A stretch of DNA of 64,000 bases. Source: Asticcacaulis currens. GTDB lineage: Bacteria; Pseudomonadota; Alphaproteobacteria; Caulobacterales; Caulobacteraceae. The stretch covers positions 1 to 64,000 of the forward strand of contig NZ_JAQQKW010000005.1 in NCBI RefSeq assembly GCF_028550395.1, read 5' to 3'. Each line of letters starts with the position of its first letter. Position 1 is the stretch's first letter. This document shows, in pieces, positions 25,288-34,146 of this stretch. The position numbers were made by a program, and so were the translations under genes. The notes beneath the pieces are model-generated. The model did not search any database. It was given only the letters and a program-made list of their open reading frames with translations, and was not told the origin of the DNA.

Positions 25288-26649
25288 ATGCGCATACCCC
25301 GTCTCAAATTCTGGCCGCAGTTCCTCAAACGCAAGATCCCCAAGACCTTGTGGGGACGTGCCCTGCTGATCATCGTTCTGCCGGTCGCCCTGATGCAGGT
25401 GGCGGTGACCTGGGCCTTTTTCGACATGCACTGGGAAACCGTCACGGCCAAGCTGTCGGAAGGGCTGGTCGGCGATGTCGCCTGGGCCGTCGATGCCTAC
25501 AAGGCCGACCCCACGCCGCAGACCATGGCCACCATCTCCGCCGCCGCGCAGAAGTCGATGCAGTTATCCATCGTCTATCAGCCCGGCCGCGCCCTGCCCG
25601 AAAACCGCCGGCGCAATGCGTGGGCGGCACTCGATCGTTCGCTGAAGCGCGCGCTCAATGAGCAACTGGACGATCCCTTCTGGTTTGACACCACCCGCTA
25701 TGCAGGGGCCGTCGATATCCGCGTCAAGGTCAAGGGCGGTGTGATCCGCGTCATTGCCCCGCGTGAACGCGCCTTCGCCACCCGAGCCCATATCTTCGTG
25801 CTGTGGATGACCGGGGCGACCCTGCTTCTGACCGCCGTGTCGATCCTCTTTATCCGCAATCAGGTGCGCGCCATCGAGCGCTTGTCCGTCGCCGCCGAAA
25901 AGTTCGGACGCGGCGAAGACGACCCCAATTTCAAGCCCTATGGCGCCGCCGAGGTGCGCGCCGCCGCGCAGAACTTCCTGAAGATGAAGTCGCGCATCCA
26001 GCGCCATATCGAACAGCGCACGACCCTCCTCGCTTCGGTGAGCCACGACCTGCGCACGCCCCTGACGCGGCTGAAGCTGGAACTGGCCATGGCCCCGGCC
26101 GATCCGGCGACCGAACGCATGAAGCAGGACGTGTCGGAAATGGCCTATATGATCGACGAATATCTGGCCTTTGCGCGCGGCGAAATGCAGGAAAGCCCGC
26201 AAATCACCTCGGTCAACGCTCTGCTGGAAACGGTGGTCGAAGGGGCGCGGCGCGCGGGTCATCAGCCGGAGTTCGTGCCCCTGGCCGAAGATGTCGAAAC
26301 CTCGATCCGGATTATGGCGCTAAGCCGCGCCTTGTCCAATCTGGTGATGAACGGCTTTCACTACGCCACTCAGGTGCGCGTCTCTGCCGAAATCGAGCAC
26401 AAGCCGGGCGGCAAACAATCGCTGCATATCTACGTCGATGACGATGGCCCCGGCATCCCGCCTGAAAAGCGCGAAGAGGCGCTCAAGCCATTTTCGCGGC
26501 TGGACGATTCACGCAACCAGAACAAGAAGGGCGTGGGCCTCGGTCTGGCCATCGCCCGCGATACGGTGCGCAGCCACGGCGGCGAACTGGGGCTTGATCA
26601 AAGCCCGCTGGGCGGCCTGCGCGCAGATATAGGCATCCCGCTTATCTGA
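25288..26649 (+). CDS. EnvZ-type sensor histidine kinase
   Basis: 453 aa from the ATG at 25288 (AAAGG upstream). The order is a basic N-terminus, helix 1 (about 24-45), a periplasmic sensor region (~46-165), helix 2 (~167-190), HAMP (~190-245), an H-box with His253 in LLASVSHDLRTPLTRLKLEL, and an ATPase domain with the N-box SNLVMNGFHYA, DDDGPGIPPEKREE and GVGLGLAIARDTV. It should phosphorylate the OmpR-type regulator just upstream. An N-terminal extension from ATG 25237 or TTG 25249 is possible but would begin inside the hairpin. Confidence 0.93.
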   Translation: MRIPRLKFWPQFLKRKIPKTLWGRALLIIVLPVALMQVAVTWAFFDMHWETVTAKLSEGLVGDVAWAVDAYKADPTPQTMATISAAAQKSMQLSIVYQPGRALPENRRRNAWAALDRSLKRALNEQLDDPFWFDTTRYAGAVDIRVKVKGGVIRVIAPRERAFATRAHIFVLWMTGATLLLTAVSILFIRNQVRAIERLSVAAEKFGRGEDDPNFKPYGAAEVRAAAQNFLKMKSRIQRHIEQRTTLLASVSHDLRTPLTRLKLELAMAPADPATERMKQDVSEMAYMIDEYLAFARGEMQESPQITSVNALLETVVEGARRAGHQPEFVPLAEDVETSIRIMALSRALSNLVMNGFHYATQVRVSAEIEHKPGGKQSLHIYVDDDGPGIPPEKREEALKPFSRLDDSRNQNKKGVGLGLAIARDTVRSHGGELGLDQSPLGGLRADIGIPLI

Positions 26650-27003
26650 GGGGTTTGTGGCAGACGGCCTCAATATTGTGGCCGTCCGGATCAAGCACGA
26701 AAGCCCCGAAATAGTCCGGATGATAATGTGCGCGAATCCCTGGCGCGCAGTTGTCACGCCCCCCGGCCGCCATCGCTGCCGCGTAGAAGGCCTCTGCGGC
26801 CTCACGTGTTTCGGCCACGACCGCCACGTGCATGTGGTCGGTCGGTTGCCTGTCAGCCAGCCACAGATAGGGTTTGTGCGTACCGAAACCCGTCCCCCAC
26901 GGACCGTCCATGACCACACGGTACCCCAGCGAGGCAAAGGCCGCCTCATAGAAGCGCTTGCTCCGTTCGCGGTCGGACACAACAGATTCATATGGTCGAT
27001 CAT
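26642..27003 (-). pseudogene. VOC/glyoxalase-family gene with a frameshift near its start
   Basis: The natural start is ATG 27003, giving MIDHMNL in the style of this family. After codon 7 the frame is lost. The rest of the protein (VVSDRERSKRFYEAAFASLG onward) is intact in the next frame from about 26984 down to 26642. A single missing G near 26982-26984 would restore a normal 120-residue VOC protein with DHMHVAVVAE and FVLDPDGHNIEAVCH. The shifted frame is open up to an ATG at 27079, but that 5' part does not look like the family. It is either a recent pseudogene or a sequencing error. Confidence 0.75.
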
Positions 27004-27141
27004 TTTTACATGCCCTTCCTGAGCCGACCCACCGCAGCGAAGCCCTGTTAACCCTGTTTTCTAACCCTTTATTGACCATATGGGGCCATTCTGCACGCTA
27101 AAGCCGCAAAAATATCGGCTTCTCCAGAGCAGAAGGTTCCC

Positions 27142-27711
27142 ATGGCCAAGGCCCATACGCATCGAACGCCCCCCCGTTCACGCGCCCCGCTAAAGGCGTG
27201 CGGGGAATGCAATCTGTGCTGCAAGGTCTATGATGTCGAGGACGTGGGCAAGAAAGCCGGCACGCTGTGCCACCATACCCGTGAAAGCGACGGGTGCAGC
27301 ATCTGGGGGCTTCATCCGCAAATCTGTCAGGATTTCAAATGCCTGTGGCTGAAACACGATGACCTGAACGGTCTGTGGCGGCCCAATACGGCCGGCTTTG
27401 TCCTGCGTCTTGAACCCAATGGCACGACGCTGAATGTCGATGTGGACCCGGCACGCCCGGACGCCTGGCGTCAGGCCCCCTACTATGCGCAGTTCAAGCT
27501 GTGGGGCGAAGGTATTTTGCGCAGCGAAAGCCTTGTGGTCGTCTATGCGCCGGAAGGGCTTTATGTCGTCACCCCCGACGAAGACCTGTTCCTGCGCACT
27601 CCCAAACGCGGGGACATACTCGAAACCGGTATGGAAATGACCCTGTTCGGGCCCCGCCCCTTTGCGCGTGTCCTCCCCGCAGCCAGGGGCCGTCACGCGC
27701 TGCGGGCATAA
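27142..27711 (+). CDS. YkgJ-type CxxCxxCC cysteine-cluster protein
   Basis: 189 aa. The N-terminal CGECNLCCKVYDV is the CxxCxxCC signature of the YkgJ/UPF0153 family. Further cysteines lie at about 47, 56, 66 and 71 (GTLCHHTRESDGCSIW and ICQDFKCLW) and likely complete a metal or iron-sulfur site. The role of the family is not established. The C-terminal half is a beta-rich region unique to this subgroup. The ATG is preceded by a basic tail rich in His and Pro. It ends at a terminator shared with the convergent DUF2807 gene. Confidence 0.85.
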   Translation: MAKAHTHRTPPRSRAPLKACGECNLCCKVYDVEDVGKKAGTLCHHTRESDGCSIWGLHPQICQDFKCLWLKHDDLNGLWRPNTAGFVLRLEPNGTTLNVDVDPARPDAWRQAPYYAQFKLWGEGILRSESLVVVYAPEGLYVVTPDEDLFLRTPKRGDILETGMEMTLFGPRPFARVLPAARGRHALRA

Positions 27712-27717
27712 ACATCA

Positions 27718-27749
27718 AAAAGGCCTCCCCGCTGACGGAGAGGCCTTTT
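27718..27749. terminator. Bidirectional terminator between convergent genes
   Basis: AAAAGGCCTC (27718-27727) and GAGGCCTTTT (27740-27749) form a perfect 10-bp stem with A and T tracts at the two ends. It can serve both the YkgJ-type gene and the DUF2807 gene. Confidence 0.9.
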
Positions 27750-27754
27750 CGGTT

Positions 27755-28537
27755 CTAGTCCTGTTCGACGCTGCCCGCACCGCTGATGCGGGTATCGAGC
27801 TGAGCGGGATGGGTCTCCAGATCGACATTGCCGGAACCCGAGACATCGACCTTGACCTTGCCCGTTGGGGCAATGGTGGCGTCGCCCGAACCGGAGATGC
27901 TGACATCGGCGTCCTCGACGCTCAGACCCGACAGATCCGCCTGACCGGCACCTGTGATGTCGAGCTTCAAGGCCTTGGCCTTGCCCGTCACCTCGGCCGA
28001 GCCCGATCCGCTGATGTGCAGGTCGATGGCGGGCTGGTCATAATTGCTGACGCGCAGATCGCCAGAGCCCGAAATCTCGAAATCCCGAACCGAAGGCGCG
28101 GTGATAACGATTTTCAGCTCGTCGCTGGCATGGGCTTCGATATGCCCCTCACCGAAGCGGAACTGCACCACCTTTTCGATATCCGGCCCATCGGCCAGAT
28201 AAAGACGGCCGTTTTCGAGGCGCACCCGGTCGGTCAGGGCCTTGGGGCCATTGACGGTTACCGAAGGCGTGGCCCCTTGCGTGTAAACCACCTCGGCTGG
28301 AAGCTCGATCTTGAGCTGTTCGTTGCCGCTCCAGCCAAGGGTACGCGTCACCGACGGCGCGATCTCGGCCTTGGTGGTCTTCATAAAGCGGATGTGCTTG
28401 TCCCCGGCTTCCGACAGGGTCCACACCCCGCCGTTTTTGGCGATGTCATGGCTGGCCAGACCGGCGGCACCGGCCAGGCAAGCGACCGACAGGACGAAGG
28501 CGGAGCCGGAAATAATGGCAAGTTTGCGGATCATCAT
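27755..28537 (-). CDS. Exported DUF2807 (GIN-domain) protein
   Basis: 260 aa. A signal peptide (LAIISGSAFVLSVACLAGAAG) is followed by a beta-helical GIN/DUF2807 domain made of repeated short turns: FEISGSGDLRV, LHISGSGSAEV, LDITGAGQADL, VSISGSGDATI, VDVSGSGNVDL. These proteins are predicted to be periplasmic or envelope-attached with unknown ligand. It is the third gene of the padR-DUF1700-DUF2807 unit, 17 bases after the DUF1700 gene. AGGAGGGAA precedes the double ATG. Confidence 0.88.
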   Translation of the reverse strand: MMIRKLAIISGSAFVLSVACLAGAAGLASHDIAKNGGVWTLSEAGDKHIRFMKTTKAEIAPSVTRTLGWSGNEQLKIELPAEVVYTQGATPSVTVNGPKALTDRVRLENGRLYLADGPDIEKVVQFRFGEGHIEAHASDELKIVITAPSVRDFEISGSGDLRVSNYDQPAIDLHISGSGSAEVTGKAKALKLDITGAGQADLSGLSVEDADVSISGSGDATIAPTGKVKVDVSGSGNVDLETHPAQLDTRISGAGSVEQD

Positions 28538-28554
28538 GGTCTTCCCTCCTCCGA

Positions 28555-29121
28555 TCAGGCGTTCTGCGCGTCAAGCGCGGGTTTCAGCAGGCGATAGTGC
28601 AGACGGGCGTACCAGACGAGACCGTTGACCAGCCACACGCTGACGATAGCCGTGAGGCCGGCGATGGTGACAGCCAGAGCCATGCCGCCGACCCCGCCCA
28701 ACAGCGCGGCGAACACGCCGCCTGGCATCCAGAAGGCCCCGGTGGCAAAGACCACGCCGCTGGCGATAAAGATACCGATGGCGCTCATGAAGAAACCGAA
28801 CAGGGTGCCGATCACACCCATCAGCAGCGGCAGCAGGATCAGGATGTCGATGGCCCCAAGGCCCAGAACGGCAAACACCGCGCTGACCGCCGAAGACGGC
28901 GACTTGGTGTCTTCCCACTGTTTCAGGCCGATTTCGGCCCGCAGTTCGCGCGCCAGACGCGACGGATCGCCGAGCGCCGCGGCCACTTCGGCTTCGCTGC
29001 GACCGGCCGCCACGCCGTCCGTAAAGTGAGCTTCGTAGTCGGAGACCACGTCGGCGATGCTGGCGGCAGGCAGACCGATAAGGCCTTGCTTGAGCCGGTT
29101 GATAAATTCGTTGCGGGTCAT
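28555..29121 (-). CDS. DUF1700/HAAS-domain membrane protein
   Basis: 188 aa from ATG 29121. The N-terminal cytoplasmic HAAS domain (MTRNEFINRLKQGLIGLPAASIADVVSDYEAHF, broken by ALGDPSRLARELRAEIG) is followed by a hydrophobic region of about four helices with Gly-rich segments from residue ~75 onward. HAAS proteins are usually paired with PadR-type regulators and influence envelope stress or secretion, with mechanism unclear. It lies 5 bases after padR, in the same operon. Confidence 0.9.
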   Translation of the reverse strand: MTRNEFINRLKQGLIGLPAASIADVVSDYEAHFTDGVAAGRSEAEVAAALGDPSRLARELRAEIGLKQWEDTKSPSSAVSAVFAVLGLGAIDILILLPLLMGVIGTLFGFFMSAIGIFIASGVVFATGAFWMPGGVFAALLGGVGGMALAVTIAGLTAIVSVWLVNGLVWYARLHYRLLKPALDAQNA

Positions 29122-29126
29122 GTCCC

Positions 29127-29492
29127 TCACCCCTCTTGCGTTTCAGTAGGAGCCGGTTGCGGCTCAGTGGGTGCGGCCTCCAGCAGCGCATCGACGCTGC
29201 GGGCAAAGCCGCGCCATTCGGCGGCCTGCGCCGCCAGTGCCGCGTGACCAGCCTCGGTCAGACGGTAATATTTGCGCGACGGCCCCGATGAGGACTCCAC
29301 CAGCCGCGTATCGACCAGCCCATCGCTCTGCATCCGCCGCATCAGCGGATAGATGGTGCCTTCGCCCATGCCGATCGCGTCGGACAGGGTAGAGGCGATC
29401 TCATAGGCGTAGCTCTCATTGCGGGCCAGAAGCGCCAGCACGCACAGGCCGAGCACGCCTTTCTTCAGTTGAATGTCAATGGTTTCAGCCAT
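29127..29492 (-). CDS. PadR-family transcriptional regulator
   Basis: 121 aa. A PadR winged helix (LKKGVLGLCVLALLARNESYAYEIASTL, GEGTIYPLMRRMQSDGLV, SRKYYRLTEAGHAAL) followed by a Pro/Thr/Glu-rich tail of about 20 residues. The gene starts at ATG 29492 with AAAGGA upstream. It leads the operon with the DUF1700 and DUF2807 genes and most likely represses it through the inverted AGCTAC elements around its promoter. Confidence 0.93.
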   Translation of the reverse strand: MAETIDIQLKKGVLGLCVLALLARNESYAYEIASTLSDAIGMGEGTIYPLMRRMQSDGLVDTRLVESSSGPSRKYYRLTEAGHAALAAQAAEWRGFARSVDALLEAAPTEPQPAPTETQEG

Positions 29493-29539
29493 CTCCGCTT
29501 TCCTTTCGACGGAGCCGTGTGCGCCCCGTGATGAAGAGG

Positions 29540-29568
29540 TGTATATGACAAGCTACTATTTATTGCAA
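29540..29568 (-). promoter_or_regulatory. Sigma-70-type promoter of the padR operon
   Basis: On the minus strand, TTGCAA (29563-29568) and TATACA (29540-29545) are separated by exactly 17 bases. A copy of AAGCTAC lies in the spacer (29550-29556), and its inverted partner GTAGCTT is at about 29621, together suggesting a PadR operator overlapping the promoter. Confidence 0.7.
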
Positions 29569-29712
29569 GATACCAATTTAAAGCATGTACCATTTGTAAT
29601 GTAGTAGCCATTACCAACAGGTAGCTTGCCAAACATAGTGTGCGTCGATGAAACGAAGGGGAACGCGGCTTGGGCCTCGACACCCGCCCGCGAAAGGCGC
29701 AAATGAGAGCCC

Positions 29713-30639
29713 ATGACTCACGATCCCCTTGCCCTACCCGACGCCCCCAAAGCCAACTGGGTCGATCTCCATGCCCCTGCACCCCTGCGCCCGTGGCTGA
29801 GGCTTGGGCGTTTCGACCGGCCCATCGGTATCTGGCTGCTGTTCCTGCCGGGCGCGATGGGACTGGTTTTTGGCGCCGCGAATCCGTGGTCGCTGGATGT
29901 GCTCTATAAGCTGGTCCTGTTTGCTCTGGGCTCGGCCCTGATGCGCGGGGCCGGTTGTGCCTATAACGACTTCGTGGACCGCGATTTCGATGCACAGGTC
30001 GAACGCACGCGCTTGCGTCCCATCCCGTCAGGACAGATCAGCCCCAAACAGGCCCTGTTGTTCGTCGCCCTGTCCTCGCTGATCAGCCTCCTTATCCTGC
30101 TGCAACTGGGCCTGACCGCCATCTGGCTGGGGGTGGCGTCCTTGGGTCTGGTCGCCGCCTATCCCTTTATGAAGCGTATCACCTGGTGGCCGCAGGCGTG
30201 GCTGGGCCTGACCTTCAACTGGGGCTTTCTGATGGGCGTAGCGACCATGACCGGAACTCTAAATCCGGGGGCGGTTATCTTCTATGCCGGGCTGATCTTC
30301 TGGACCCTGGGCTACGACACCATCTACGCCTATCAGGACATAGAGGACGACGCCATGATCGGGGTCAAATCCTCGGCCCGCGCGCTTGGGGCACAGGGCC
30401 GCAACGGCGTCTCCTTCTTTTATGCCGCCGCCGTGGCCCTGACCGGGGTGGGGGCCATCATCGGCGGCCTGAGCTGGCCGCTCTATGCCGGGCTGGCGAC
30501 CGTGTGCCTGCACCTTTTCTGGCAGGTCAACACCTTGCGAATCGATGACAACGGGCGTCTTCTGAAGCTGTTCAAGGCGAATCGCGAAACCGGTCTGTTG
30601 TGGGTCGCGGCCATTCTGATCGGGCACTGGTCAGTTTAA
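29713..30639 (+). CDS. ubiA: 4-hydroxybenzoate polyprenyltransferase
   Basis: 308 aa, polytopic inner-membrane enzyme that attaches the polyprenyl tail to 4-hydroxybenzoate in ubiquinone synthesis. The two Asp-rich motifs are NDFVDRDFD (residues 85-93) and DTIYAYQDIEDD (~202-213). About nine hydrophobic helices are visible. The proper length and the RPIPSGQIS segment fit UbiA rather than other UbiA-superfamily members. It may supply the route served by the polyprenyl diphosphate synthase at 54.9-55.9 kb. The lipoprotein gene follows after 26 bases. Confidence 0.94.
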   Translation: MTHDPLALPDAPKANWVDLHAPAPLRPWLRLGRFDRPIGIWLLFLPGAMGLVFGAANPWSLDVLYKLVLFALGSALMRGAGCAYNDFVDRDFDAQVERTRLRPIPSGQISPKQALLFVALSSLISLLILLQLGLTAIWLGVASLGLVAAYPFMKRITWWPQAWLGLTFNWGFLMGVATMTGTLNPGAVIFYAGLIFWTLGYDTIYAYQDIEDDAMIGVKSSARALGAQGRNGVSFFYAAAVALTGVGAIIGGLSWPLYAGLATVCLHLFWQVNTLRIDDNGRLLKLFKANRETGLLWVAAILIGHWSV

Positions 30640-30665
30640 TCATGGGCGACCCTAAGGAGTTAGAC

Positions 30666-31457
30666 ATGCGGATGAGACCGCACCTGCTGATCATGGTTGC
30701 TTTTTGCGCGCTGACGCTGGCGTCGTGCTCGCGCAGGGACGAGACGCACAAGGACGCGCCGCCTGTGGCGGCCGCACCGCTTGAGTTTGCGCAGACGACC
30801 CCCGACGCCGAGGTCAGGCTGACCTTCCCCGAAGCGATCAAGGCCTTTGGGGAACTGCACAATCGCCTGTTTGCCGACGGCCAAAGCGAACTCACCGCCT
30901 TTGCCGATCAGGCAGCCAAGGATCGCAAGGAACTGACCGCTGCAGGCTCCGAACCGCCGCCCTACTTCCGCGCGATCAAATGGACCCTGCCCGCTCAGTC
31001 CGAGCATCTGGCCTCCCTCTATGCCGAGCAGTCGGAATTTACCGGCGGGGCGCACCCCAACGCCAGTTATCAGACCGTTCTGTGGGACAAGACGGCCAGA
31101 CAGGCGATCGACGCGCGGTTGCTGTTTGCACCCAATGCCGACCTTGCGGCCGCCGACGCGTTTCTCTGCCGTCAAATCGAGGCCGAGCGTTCGCGCCGCA
31201 ATCAGACCCCGACGACCCAGACAGCGACGGGCTTTACCTGCCCCAGGCTGATCGAAAGCCATCTGGCGCTTGTGCCTTCGACCACCGCCGGCAAGATCGG
31301 CGCCATTGAGGCCCTGTTCGCCCCCTACGAGGTCGGTCCCTATGCCGAGGGCGCCTATCAGATCCGTGTGCCCCAGGCGGTGCTGCGCGGCCTGATCAGC
31401 CCGGCCTATGCGACAGATTTCGCCGGGGAACCTGTTCCCGCACCTGCCGTGCAATGA
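30666..31457 (+). CDS. Lipoprotein, DUF3298/RsiV-like
   Basis: 263 aa from the ATG at 30666 (AAGGAG upstream). The lipobox is LTLASC with Cys near residue 20. The domain after the linker (LTFPEAIKAFGELHNRLFADGQ, then EFTGGAHPNASYQTVLWD) matches DUF4163/DUF3298 of the RsiV type, and the ligand or role is unknown. Because the alphabet of the N-terminus (MRMRPHLLIMVAFCAL) is a clear lipoprotein signal, the protein should be attached to an envelope membrane. The stop overlaps the ATG of the methyltransferase gene by ATGA. Confidence 0.8.
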   Translation: MRMRPHLLIMVAFCALTLASCSRRDETHKDAPPVAAAPLEFAQTTPDAEVRLTFPEAIKAFGELHNRLFADGQSELTAFADQAAKDRKELTAAGSEPPPYFRAIKWTLPAQSEHLASLYAEQSEFTGGAHPNASYQTVLWDKTARQAIDARLLFAPNADLAAADAFLCRQIEAERSRRNQTPTTQTATGFTCPRLIESHLALVPSTTAGKIGAIEALFAPYEVGPYAEGAYQIRVPQAVLRGLISPAYATDFAGEPVPAPAVQ

Positions 31458-32098
31458 GCGAACCGGCGGCGTTTATCCGCGCCCATACCACCCCTCTGCC
31501 GGTCCCGTCTCTGCCCGATCTGAGCCTCTATCAGGCGACGGAGGTCACGGCCCTGTGGGAGATGACCGAGGCCGAACTGTCGCAAAACGGTCTGGCTCCG
31601 CCCTTCTGGGCCTTTCCGTGGGCGGGAGGACAGGCGCTCGGCCTGTGGCTCCGGCAAAACCCGCAGGCCATTCAGGGCAAGCGGGTGCTCGATCTGGCCT
31701 GTGGTTCCGGGCTGGTCGGCATAGTGGCGGCGAAGCTGGGGGCAGCGCAGGTCATCGCCAATGATATCGACCCGTTTGCCGGCGCCGCCGTGGCACTCAA
31801 TGCGGCCCTGAACGGCGTGGATGTCACCTTTGACGGGGCGGACCGCTTATCGGGCGAGCCCCCGGCTGTCGATGTTATTCTGGCTGGGGATATCTGCTAC
31901 GAAAAGTCGATGACCGCCGCCATGCTGACATTTCTGCGTAAAGGCCGGGCGCAGGGTATCGCTGTCTATGTCGGCGACCCGCATCGCAGCTACTTCCCCG
32001 GCGAAGGGCTGAGACGGCTGGCCACCTTCGATATTCATACCGATACCCAAATCGAAGACCGCGCGGTGAAACCCGCCAGCGTCTGGAGCCTGATATGA
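31454..32098 (+). CDS. Class I SAM-dependent methyltransferase, ETF-beta lysine methyltransferase-like
   Basis: 214 aa. Motif I is VLDLACGSGLVGIVAAKLGA, followed by VIANDIDPFAGAAVALNA and the catalytic-region VDVILAGDICYEKSM. The overall pattern (PFWAFPWAGGQALGLWL) fits the Methyltransf_16 group, whose bacterial members can methylate the electron-transfer flavoprotein beta subunit. That substrate is an inference. The gene overlaps both neighbours by 4 bases (ATGA at each end), so it is co-translated with the lipoprotein and the VOC protein. Confidence 0.85.
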   Translation: MSEPAAFIRAHTTPLPVPSLPDLSLYQATEVTALWEMTEAELSQNGLAPPFWAFPWAGGQALGLWLRQNPQAIQGKRVLDLACGSGLVGIVAAKLGAAQVIANDIDPFAGAAVALNAALNGVDVTFDGADRLSGEPPAVDVILAGDICYEKSMTAAMLTFLRKGRAQGIAVYVGDPHRSYFPGEGLRRLATFDIHTDTQIEDRAVKPASVWSLI

Positions 32099-32433
32099 GC
32101 GAACATCACAAGATCGACTATGTCGAATGGCAGACCACCGCCCTGCCCGAAACCAAAGCCTTTTATGAAACAGCCTTTGGCTGGCGCTTCATCGACTACG
32201 GCCCGACCTATGCCGCCCTGTCCGAAGCCGGTCTGGACGGTGGGTTCGACGCCGATAACGGGCCGACCAAGCCTCTGGTTATCCTCTATTCCGAAAATCT
32301 CGAAGCCTCACGCGACACGGTCGTGACGGCGGGCGGGCAACTGACTCAGGACATATTCAGCTTTCCCGGCGGACGCCGTTTTCATTTCACCGATCCGTCA
32401 GGCAATGAACTGGGCGTGTGGAGCGACAAATAG
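32095..32433 (+). CDS. VOC/glyoxalase-family protein
   Basis: 112 aa, one betaalphabetabetabeta module of the vicinal-oxygen-chelate superfamily (KIDYVEWQTTALPETKAFYETAFGW; FHFTDPSGNELGVWSDK). Typical metal positions are partly retained, but the substrate cannot be told. It overlaps the methyltransferase gene by 4 bases and is the last in a small three-gene translational unit. Confidence 0.88.
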   Translation: MSEHHKIDYVEWQTTALPETKAFYETAFGWRFIDYGPTYAALSEAGLDGGFDADNGPTKPLVILYSENLEASRDTVVTAGGQLTQDIFSFPGGRRFHFTDPSGNELGVWSDK

Positions 32434-32493
32434 GGGTTGCCGCCCCTGCCCCGGCTTGCCATAAGGGCCGGGGCCCCACTCGCGCGTATTGAA

Positions 32494-34083
32494 ATGACCG
32501 ACACCCTGCTTGCCGATGTCAAAACCCGCTGGACGCAAATCCGCAGCGGCAAATGGGGCGACGAGCCGCTGATCCGCGTTCTGGGGCGTGAGCCCGTTCT
32601 GCGCTGGCTTCTGGGGTTTGCCATCCTCTGTCTGGCCAGCTTTAATTTTGCGCGCGATCTCAATGATCCGCCGCACGCCTTCTGGGACGAAAGCTATTAC
32701 GTCACAGCGCTGGAGCGCTACGAAGGCCATATCGCCTCCTACGCGTCACATCCGCCTCTGGGCTTCATGCTGATGAAGGTCGGCCGCGATCTGGCCGGAG
32801 ATGCCCATAAGGCCGACAGCCGCTTTCTGGCAGAGGTCAAAAAGACCGATACCCGCAAAATTCCCGACGGCTACAGCTTCACCGGCGTGCGCCTGATGGG
32901 CGGCCTGTTCAGCGTGGCGGGCGCGGTTCTGTTTTACCTGATCTGTCTCACCCTGACCCGCGAGGCCTTTTCCGCGGCCATATTCAGTCTGCTGTATGTG
33001 TTTGAAAACGCGCTGATCGTGCATTTTCGCGCCGGGCACCTCGATCCGTTTCAGATCACCTTTGCGCTGGCTGGCATACTGATATGGCTGCGTGCCTTCT
33101 GCGACCCGCAAAAAGACACCTGGAAGCACGCGGCCCTGTTCGGCGCGCTGATCGGACTGAGCTTTATGGTCAAGGTCAATACGGTGGTCCTGCTGGCCCT
33201 GCCGGGCTTCACGGCCCTGCGCGACCTGATGCGCAGTCGCTGGCCCATGGACCGCACGATTGGCCACATCACCGCCAAGGCCGTGGCAGTGGCCGCCAGT
33301 TTCACGGTCATTATGGTCTCCGTCTTTGTCCTGCACACTGTCGCCAATCCGGTAGCGCCGAACTTCAAGACCGATGCCGGGCGCAAGGATGCACCCTTTA
33401 TCACCGAGCCGTACAAGGCGTGGCTGGAAAAACGCGGGCCTTTGACCCCCCAGGTGCTCTACGACGCCACCAACGGCTATTTCCGCTTCATGAACAATGA
33501 CTTCACCGGCATTGTGAAAACGGAAAAGAACGGCTCAAATCCGGCCCTGTGGCCGCTGATGAACAAGAACATCACCTATCGCTGGGACGCCAACAAGGGC
33601 CGCACCAGCTATGTGCAGATGGCGGGCAACCTGTTCAACTGGACATTGGGCGGGCTGGCGCTTTTAGCCACGCTGGTCCTGCTGGCGCAGCGCGCCTTTC
33701 AGAAAAAGCCGTGGCTCGATACGCATGAGATGGATATTGCCGCGGCGGTTTTGGGCATGTGGATCGTCTTTATGGGGGTCCACATCTGGCTCGGCACGCA
33801 GCGGGTCATGTATATCTATCATTATTTTGCCGCCCTCCTGCTCAGCTTCATGCTGTTGCCCCTGCTCTATCAGGTGCTGAAAAGCCGTTTTGCGTGGATA
33901 GAGACGCATAAGGACTATGTGCTGGGTGTCGTCTGCGTCGGGGCGGCGGCGGGCTTTATCTGGATATCGCCCCTCACCTACCACCAGCCCCTGTCCCGTT
34001 CGGCCTGCGAAGCCCGCAATATTCCCTTCAAGATGGTGACCTGTCAGCCCAAGCCGAAACCGGCCCATTCAGTCTCATCTTAA
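32494..34083 (+). CDS. PMT-family (GT39-like) membrane glycosyltransferase
   Basis: 529 aa from the ATG at 32494; an in-frame TTG at 32437 is less likely. A polytopic membrane protein with the PMT signature DPPHAFWDESYYVTALER, where the DE pair lies in the first luminal loop. It has several hydrophobic helices and ends in a Cys-containing tail (ACEARNIPFKMVTC). Such enzymes transfer a sugar from a polyprenyl carrier to a protein or polymer on the outer side of the membrane. The acceptor is unknown. Confidence 0.85.
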   Translation: MTDTLLADVKTRWTQIRSGKWGDEPLIRVLGREPVLRWLLGFAILCLASFNFARDLNDPPHAFWDESYYVTALERYEGHIASYASHPPLGFMLMKVGRDLAGDAHKADSRFLAEVKKTDTRKIPDGYSFTGVRLMGGLFSVAGAVLFYLICLTLTREAFSAAIFSLLYVFENALIVHFRAGHLDPFQITFALAGILIWLRAFCDPQKDTWKHAALFGALIGLSFMVKVNTVVLLALPGFTALRDLMRSRWPMDRTIGHITAKAVAVAASFTVIMVSVFVLHTVANPVAPNFKTDAGRKDAPFITEPYKAWLEKRGPLTPQVLYDATNGYFRFMNNDFTGIVKTEKNGSNPALWPLMNKNITYRWDANKGRTSYVQMAGNLFNWTLGGLALLATLVLLAQRAFQKKPWLDTHEMDIAAAVLGMWIVFMGVHIWLGTQRVMYIYHYFAALLLSFMLLPLLYQVLKSRFAWIETHKDYVLGVVCVGAAAGFIWISPLTYHQPLSRSACEARNIPFKMVTCQPKPKPAHSVSS

Positions 34084-34146
34084 TCGGCTACCGTCTTCAA
34101 AAGGCCCCAAAGCCTGATAAGGTCATCGTCAACAGAGGAGTGACGG

